A DNA stretch of 50,951 nt from Nocardia coubleae NBRC 108252 (GTDB lineage: Bacteria > Actinomycetota > Actinomycetes > Mycobacteriales > Mycobacteriaceae), in assembly GCF_001612805.1 (NCBI RefSeq), contig NZ_BDBD01000023.1, forward strand, positions 1 to 50,951, written 5' to 3'. How positions within the stretch are numbered: position 1 is the stretch's first letter; each line of letters begins with the position of its first letter. Shown here one piece after another: positions 48,150-50,951 of the stretch. The position numbers were made by a program, and so were the translations under genes. The notes below the pieces were generated by a model. The model was not told the DNA's origin, made no database searches, and saw only the letters and a list, made by a program, of their open reading frames with translations.

Positions 48150-48159
48150 TTCATATGAA
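48150..48159. promoter_or_regulatory. Palindrome TTCATATGAA upstream of padR
   Basis: Perfect 10-bp palindrome in the 113-bp space between the divergent MFS and PadR starts, followed by GGTT-GCATAG-AACC (48163-48176). Both are plausible PadR contact sites. CATATC at 48188-48193 may be the padR -10 box, which would give a nearly leaderless message. Confidence 0.45.
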
Positions 48160-48200
48160 CCTGGTTGCATAGAACCGTTGGTTGCGCATATCCTCGTCGC

Positions 48201-48755
48201 ATGGCACTCGAGCACGCGCTCCTGGTCTCGCTGAGCGAGCGAGCAGGCTCCGGGTATGAACTCGCCCGTCGATTCGACAAGTCGATCGGCTACTTCTGGA
48301 GCGCCACCCACCAGCAGATCTACCGCGTGCTCAAGCGGATGGAGGAAGCCGGCTGGGTCACCGTGGAATCGGTCGCCCAGCAGGGCAAACCCGACAAGAA
48401 GGTGTACTCGGTCGCCCCCGCCGGAGCCGAGGAATTGGCCCGCTGGATCGCCGAGCCCGCCGAATCGGTGCCCACCCGCGACGAACTCGGCGTCAAGGTG
48501 CGTGGCGCCGCGCACGGCGATATCGACGCCGTCTGCGCCGAGGTCGCCCGCCATCGCGCCGAACACGCGCAACGCCTCGAGGAGTACCAGCTCAGCGAGA
48601 AGAAATTCTTTCCGGCGCCGGACCAGCTCTCCGGCACCGCTCTGCACCAGTACCTGGTGCTTCGCGCGGGTATCCGCGCGGAGACCGGTTACGTCGAATG
48701 GTGCGACGAAGTACTGCAGGCCCTGCGACCGCGAAAAGGTGACCATCGCCCATGA
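48201..48755 (+). CDS. PadR-family regulator
   Basis: 184 residues from ATG 48201. PadR winged helix: EHALLVSLSERAGSGYELAR, RFDKSIGYFWSATHQQIYRV and KRMEEAGWVTVESVAQQGKP, with the dimerisation helices in the C-terminal half (ARHRAEHAQRLEEYQLSEKK). These regulators usually respond to small aromatic or lipophilic compounds. The stop overlaps the ATG of the FadH-like gene (ATGA), so regulator and enzyme are one transcription unit; it may also control the divergent MFS exporter. Confidence 0.9.
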   Translation: MALEHALLVSLSERAGSGYELARRFDKSIGYFWSATHQQIYRVLKRMEEAGWVTVESVAQQGKPDKKVYSVAPAGAEELARWIAEPAESVPTRDELGVKVRGAAHGDIDAVCAEVARHRAEHAQRLEEYQLSEKKFFPAPDQLSGTALHQYLVLRAGIRAETGYVEWCDEVLQALRPRKGDHRP

Positions 48756-50782
48756 CTGCCTATCCCCATCTGTTCGAGCCCCTCGACCTCGGCCACACCA
48801 CCCTGCGTAACCGGGTGGTCATGGGCTCCATGCACACCGGCCTCGAAGACCGCGCCTGGGACACCAACAAGCTCGCCGCCTACTTCGCCGAGCGCGCACG
48901 CGGCGGTGTGGGGCTCATCATCACCGGCGGGTACGCACCCAACCGCACCGGCTGGCTGCTGCCGTTCGGCGGCAAGCTCACCACCAAGACGGAGGCCTAC
49001 CGGCACCGGCGCATCACCAAGGCGGTGCACGACGAGGGCGGCAAGATCGCCATCCAGATCCTGCACGCGGGCCGCTATTCCTATATGCCGACCAGTGTTT
49101 CGGCCTCGGCGGTGAAGTCGGCGATCAACCCGTTCAAGCCGCGTGCCCTCTCGGCCAAGGGCATCGAACGCACCATCGACGACTACGCCCGCTGCGCCGG
49201 GCTGGCCAAGTTCGCCGGGTACGACGGTTGCGAGATCATGGGCGGTGAAGGGTATTTCATCAACCAGTTCCTCGCGCCGCGGGTGAACAAGCGCACCGAC
49301 AAGTGGGGCGGTACCCCGGAGAACCGGCGGCGGCTGCCCGTGGAGATCGCGCGCCGCATCCGCGCCGAGGTGGGCCCCGATTTCATCATCGTGTTCCGGT
49401 TGTCGATGGCCGAGCTCGTGGAGAAGGGCCAGACCTTCGACGAGATCGTCGCGCTCGCACAGGAATTGGAGTCCGTCGGCGTCGACATCCTCAACACCGA
49501 CATCGGCTGGCACGAGGCTCGGGTGCCGACCATCGTCACCTCGGTGCCGCGTGCGGCGTTCGTGGAGTTCACCGCCAAGATCGCCCGCAAGGTGAACATC
49601 CCGGTGTGTGCGTCGAACCGGATCAACATGCCCGAGATCGCCGAGGAGATCCTCACCCGAGGCGACGCGGCCCTGATCTCGCTCGCACGCCCCCTGCTCG
49701 CCGATCCCGAATGGGCGAACAAGGCGCGCGGCGACCGCGCCGACGAGATCAACACCTGCATCGCCTGCAACCAGGCCTGCCTCGACCACGCCTTCGGCAA
49801 CAAGAAGGTGTCGTGCCTGGTGAACCCGCGCGCGGGCAGCGAGACCACCCTCAACCTGCTGCCCACCCGGCGCACCAAACGCATCGCGGTGGTCGGCGCG
49901 GGCCCCGCAGGCCTGTCGGCCGCGGTGAACCTGGCCGAGCGCGGCCATCACGTCGACCTGTTCGAGGCCGACGACAAGATCGGCGGCCAGTTCGACATCG
50001 CCCGCCGCATCCCCGGCAAGGAGGAGTTCGACGAGTCGATCCGCTACTTCCGCCGCAAGATCGAGCTCACCGGTGTCCGGCTGCACCTCGAAAAGCGTGT
50101 CAGCGCAACCGAACTGATCGACGGCGGCTACGACTCGGTGGTGCTGGCGACCGGAGTGCGCCCCCGCATCCCCAACATTCCCGGCATCGACCATCCGATG
50201 GTGCTGTCGTACGCGGAGCTGGTGAAGCAGGAGAAGCCGGTCGGCAAGAAGGTCGCGGTGATCGGTGCGGGCGGTATCGGTTACGACGTGAGCGAATATC
50301 TCACCGTCGACGGGCATCCCACGCTCAAGCTCGACGAGTGGAAGGAAGAGTGGGGCGTCGACTCCGACAACGAGCAGGTCCCCGGCCAGCTCAAGAAGCC
50401 CAACCCCTCCCCCGCCGCCCGCGATGTCGTGCTGCTGCAACGCAAGTCGACTCCGTTCGGCAAGGATCTCGGCAAGACGTCCGGGTGGGTGCACCGTGCT
50501 GCGCTCAAAGCCAAGGGGGTCGAGCAGATCGGTGGGGTGAATTACGAGCGCATCGATGATTCGGGTCTGCACATCAGCTTCGGGGAGAAGCGGGAGAATC
50601 CGCGAGTCATCGAGGTGGACAACGTGATCGTGTGTGCCGGGCAGGAATCGGTGCGTGAGCTCGAGGAACCGTTGCGGGCGGCCGGGGTCGAGTTGCACCT
50701 CATCGGCGGGGCCGAGCTGGCTGCTGAGCTCGATGCGAAGCGGGCCATCGACCAGGGGACGCGACTGGCTGCTCGCCTCTAG
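48752..50782 (+). CDS. fadH: 2,4-dienoyl-CoA reductase-like FMN/FAD/4Fe-4S oxidoreductase
   Basis: 676 residues, the FadH/old-yellow-enzyme architecture. An N-terminal FMN TIM barrel (VVMGSMHTGLEDRAW, then HAGRYSYMPTSVSASAVKSA and GYDGCEIMGGEGYFINQFLA) includes TDIGWHEARVPTIV, whose His corresponds to the FadH catalytic His. A 4Fe-4S cluster is bound by Cys336, Cys339, Cys343 and Cys355 (CIACNQACLD and KVSCLVNP). The C-terminal half has two dinucleotide domains (IAVVGAGPAGLSAAVNLAER and VAVIGAGGIGYDVSEYL). It reduces 2,4-dienoyl-CoA with NADPH during degradation of unsaturated fatty acids. Coupled to padR upstream; followed by a strong terminator. Confidence 0.92.
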   Translation: MTAYPHLFEPLDLGHTTLRNRVVMGSMHTGLEDRAWDTNKLAAYFAERARGGVGLIITGGYAPNRTGWLLPFGGKLTTKTEAYRHRRITKAVHDEGGKIAIQILHAGRYSYMPTSVSASAVKSAINPFKPRALSAKGIERTIDDYARCAGLAKFAGYDGCEIMGGEGYFINQFLAPRVNKRTDKWGGTPENRRRLPVEIARRIRAEVGPDFIIVFRLSMAELVEKGQTFDEIVALAQELESVGVDILNTDIGWHEARVPTIVTSVPRAAFVEFTAKIARKVNIPVCASNRINMPEIAEEILTRGDAALISLARPLLADPEWANKARGDRADEINTCIACNQACLDHAFGNKKVSCLVNPRAGSETTLNLLPTRRTKRIAVVGAGPAGLSAAVNLAERGHHVDLFEADDKIGGQFDIARRIPGKEEFDESIRYFRRKIELTGVRLHLEKRVSATELIDGGYDSVVLATGVRPRIPNIPGIDHPMVLSYAELVKQEKPVGKKVAVIGAGGIGYDVSEYLTVDGHPTLKLDEWKEEWGVDSDNEQVPGQLKKPNPSPAARDVVLLQRKSTPFGKDLGKTSGWVHRAALKAKGVEQIGGVNYERIDDSGLHISFGEKRENPRVIEVDNVIVCAGQESVRELEEPLRAAGVELHLIGGAELAAELDAKRAIDQGTRLAARL

Positions 50783-50819
50783 ACCCGGTCGTCCGACGCG
50801 ACGGACGGCCGTTGCGACG

Positions 50820-50855
50820 CCCCCATCCACCGAACTCGCATCCGGTGGGTGGGGG
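50820..50855 (+). terminator. Rho-independent-like terminator of padR-fadH
   Basis: CCCCCATCCACC and GGTGGGTGGGGG pair over 12 bp with one G-T pair around a 12-nt loop, 38 nt after the fadH stop. TGTTGTCTTT follows, a moderately T-rich tail. A smaller hairpin GTCCG-ACGCGA-CGGAC precedes it. Confidence 0.75.
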
Positions 50856-50864
50856 TGTTGTCTT

Positions 50865-50900
50865 TGGTGGGGAGGTTGTCTGTGGTGGGGAGGTTGTCTG
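50865..50900 (+). repeat. Short tandem repeat, 18-bp period
   Basis: GGTGGGGAGGTTGTCTG occurs at 50866-50882 and again at 50884-50900. A degenerate third copy merges into the terminator stem just before. The G-rich strand runs to the window edge. No coding frame is supported here. Confidence 0.6.
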
Positions 50901-50951
50901 GGAGTTGGGGGCGTGGCCGGCTCTTTTTGGATTGCGCCCAAGTGGTGCTGG

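Noticed and set aside
50848..50900. CRISPR-like repeats at the right edge
   Set aside because: The repeats are 17-18 bp with no unique spacers and no cas gene; they are simple tandem repeats after a terminator.
48689..50941. A 750-codon open frame antisense to the FadH-like gene
   Set aside because: Shadow frame with low-complexity composition. The + strand frame has clear FMN, 4Fe-4S and Rossmann motifs.

Overview
The window is GC-rich chromosomal DNA from a mycolic-acid actinomycete. Nocardia fits best and Rhodococcus is possible; the genus is inferred. The evidence is GTG starts, 1-4 nt gene overlaps, a 180 kDa NAD-glutamate dehydrogenase, truncated hemoglobin O, the actinobacterial oxidase subunit CtaJ, an AftC-like arabinofuranosyltransferase and a DesA3-type desaturase with its reductase. 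I see no CRISPR array, rRNA, insertion sequence or prophage.

Layout. 1-14.1 kb is a conserved core resembling the M. tuberculosis Rv2468c-Rv2478c neighbourhood: DUF5130 protein, ctaJ, alpha-glucosidase, glbO, HNH nuclease, then a small protein, thioesterase, gdh, ettA and an SSB-like protein. An XRE-cupin regulator with azlCD is inserted in it. 14.2-17.5 kb carries a PLP dehydratase coupled to a CopD-CtaG fusion, then tRNA-Arg(UCU). 17.8-20 kb has two regulator-enzyme pairs, ArsR+SRPBCC and TetR/AhpD-like, with clear palindromic operator candidates.

20.2-31.4 kb is the most interesting block. It holds a YqiJ-like NfeD/OB-fold membrane protein, a YqiK-type flotillin, a 1,676-residue DUF3686/AAA ATPase, NhaA, a TerD-family protein and an AftC-like glycosyltransferase, all on the + strand. 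Two copies of the same structured leader RNA (39 of 45 core bases identical, with covarying hairpins) precede the flotillin operon and nhaA. This suggests one signal, plausibly a cation such as Li+ or Na+ or a linked stress, controls both membrane maintenance and ion export. I judge it the best candidate for an undescribed regulatory unit.

31.4-39.1 kb is a complete beta-oxidation operon (SCP-x-type thiolase, SRPBCC, MaoC-like hydratase, SDR, double acyl-CoA dehydrogenase). It is divergent from an alpha/beta hydrolase and shares a repeated operator box with it. 39.2-42 kb has a 26-residue candidate membrane microprotein and a three-gene ABC-2 exporter. 42-46.6 kb has small conserved proteins and the desaturase/reductase pair with a divergent TetR regulator. 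46.7-50.9 kb has an Atg22/UMF1-type MFS transporter, a PadR regulator coupled to a FadH-like 2,4-dienoyl-CoA reductase, and a strong terminator.
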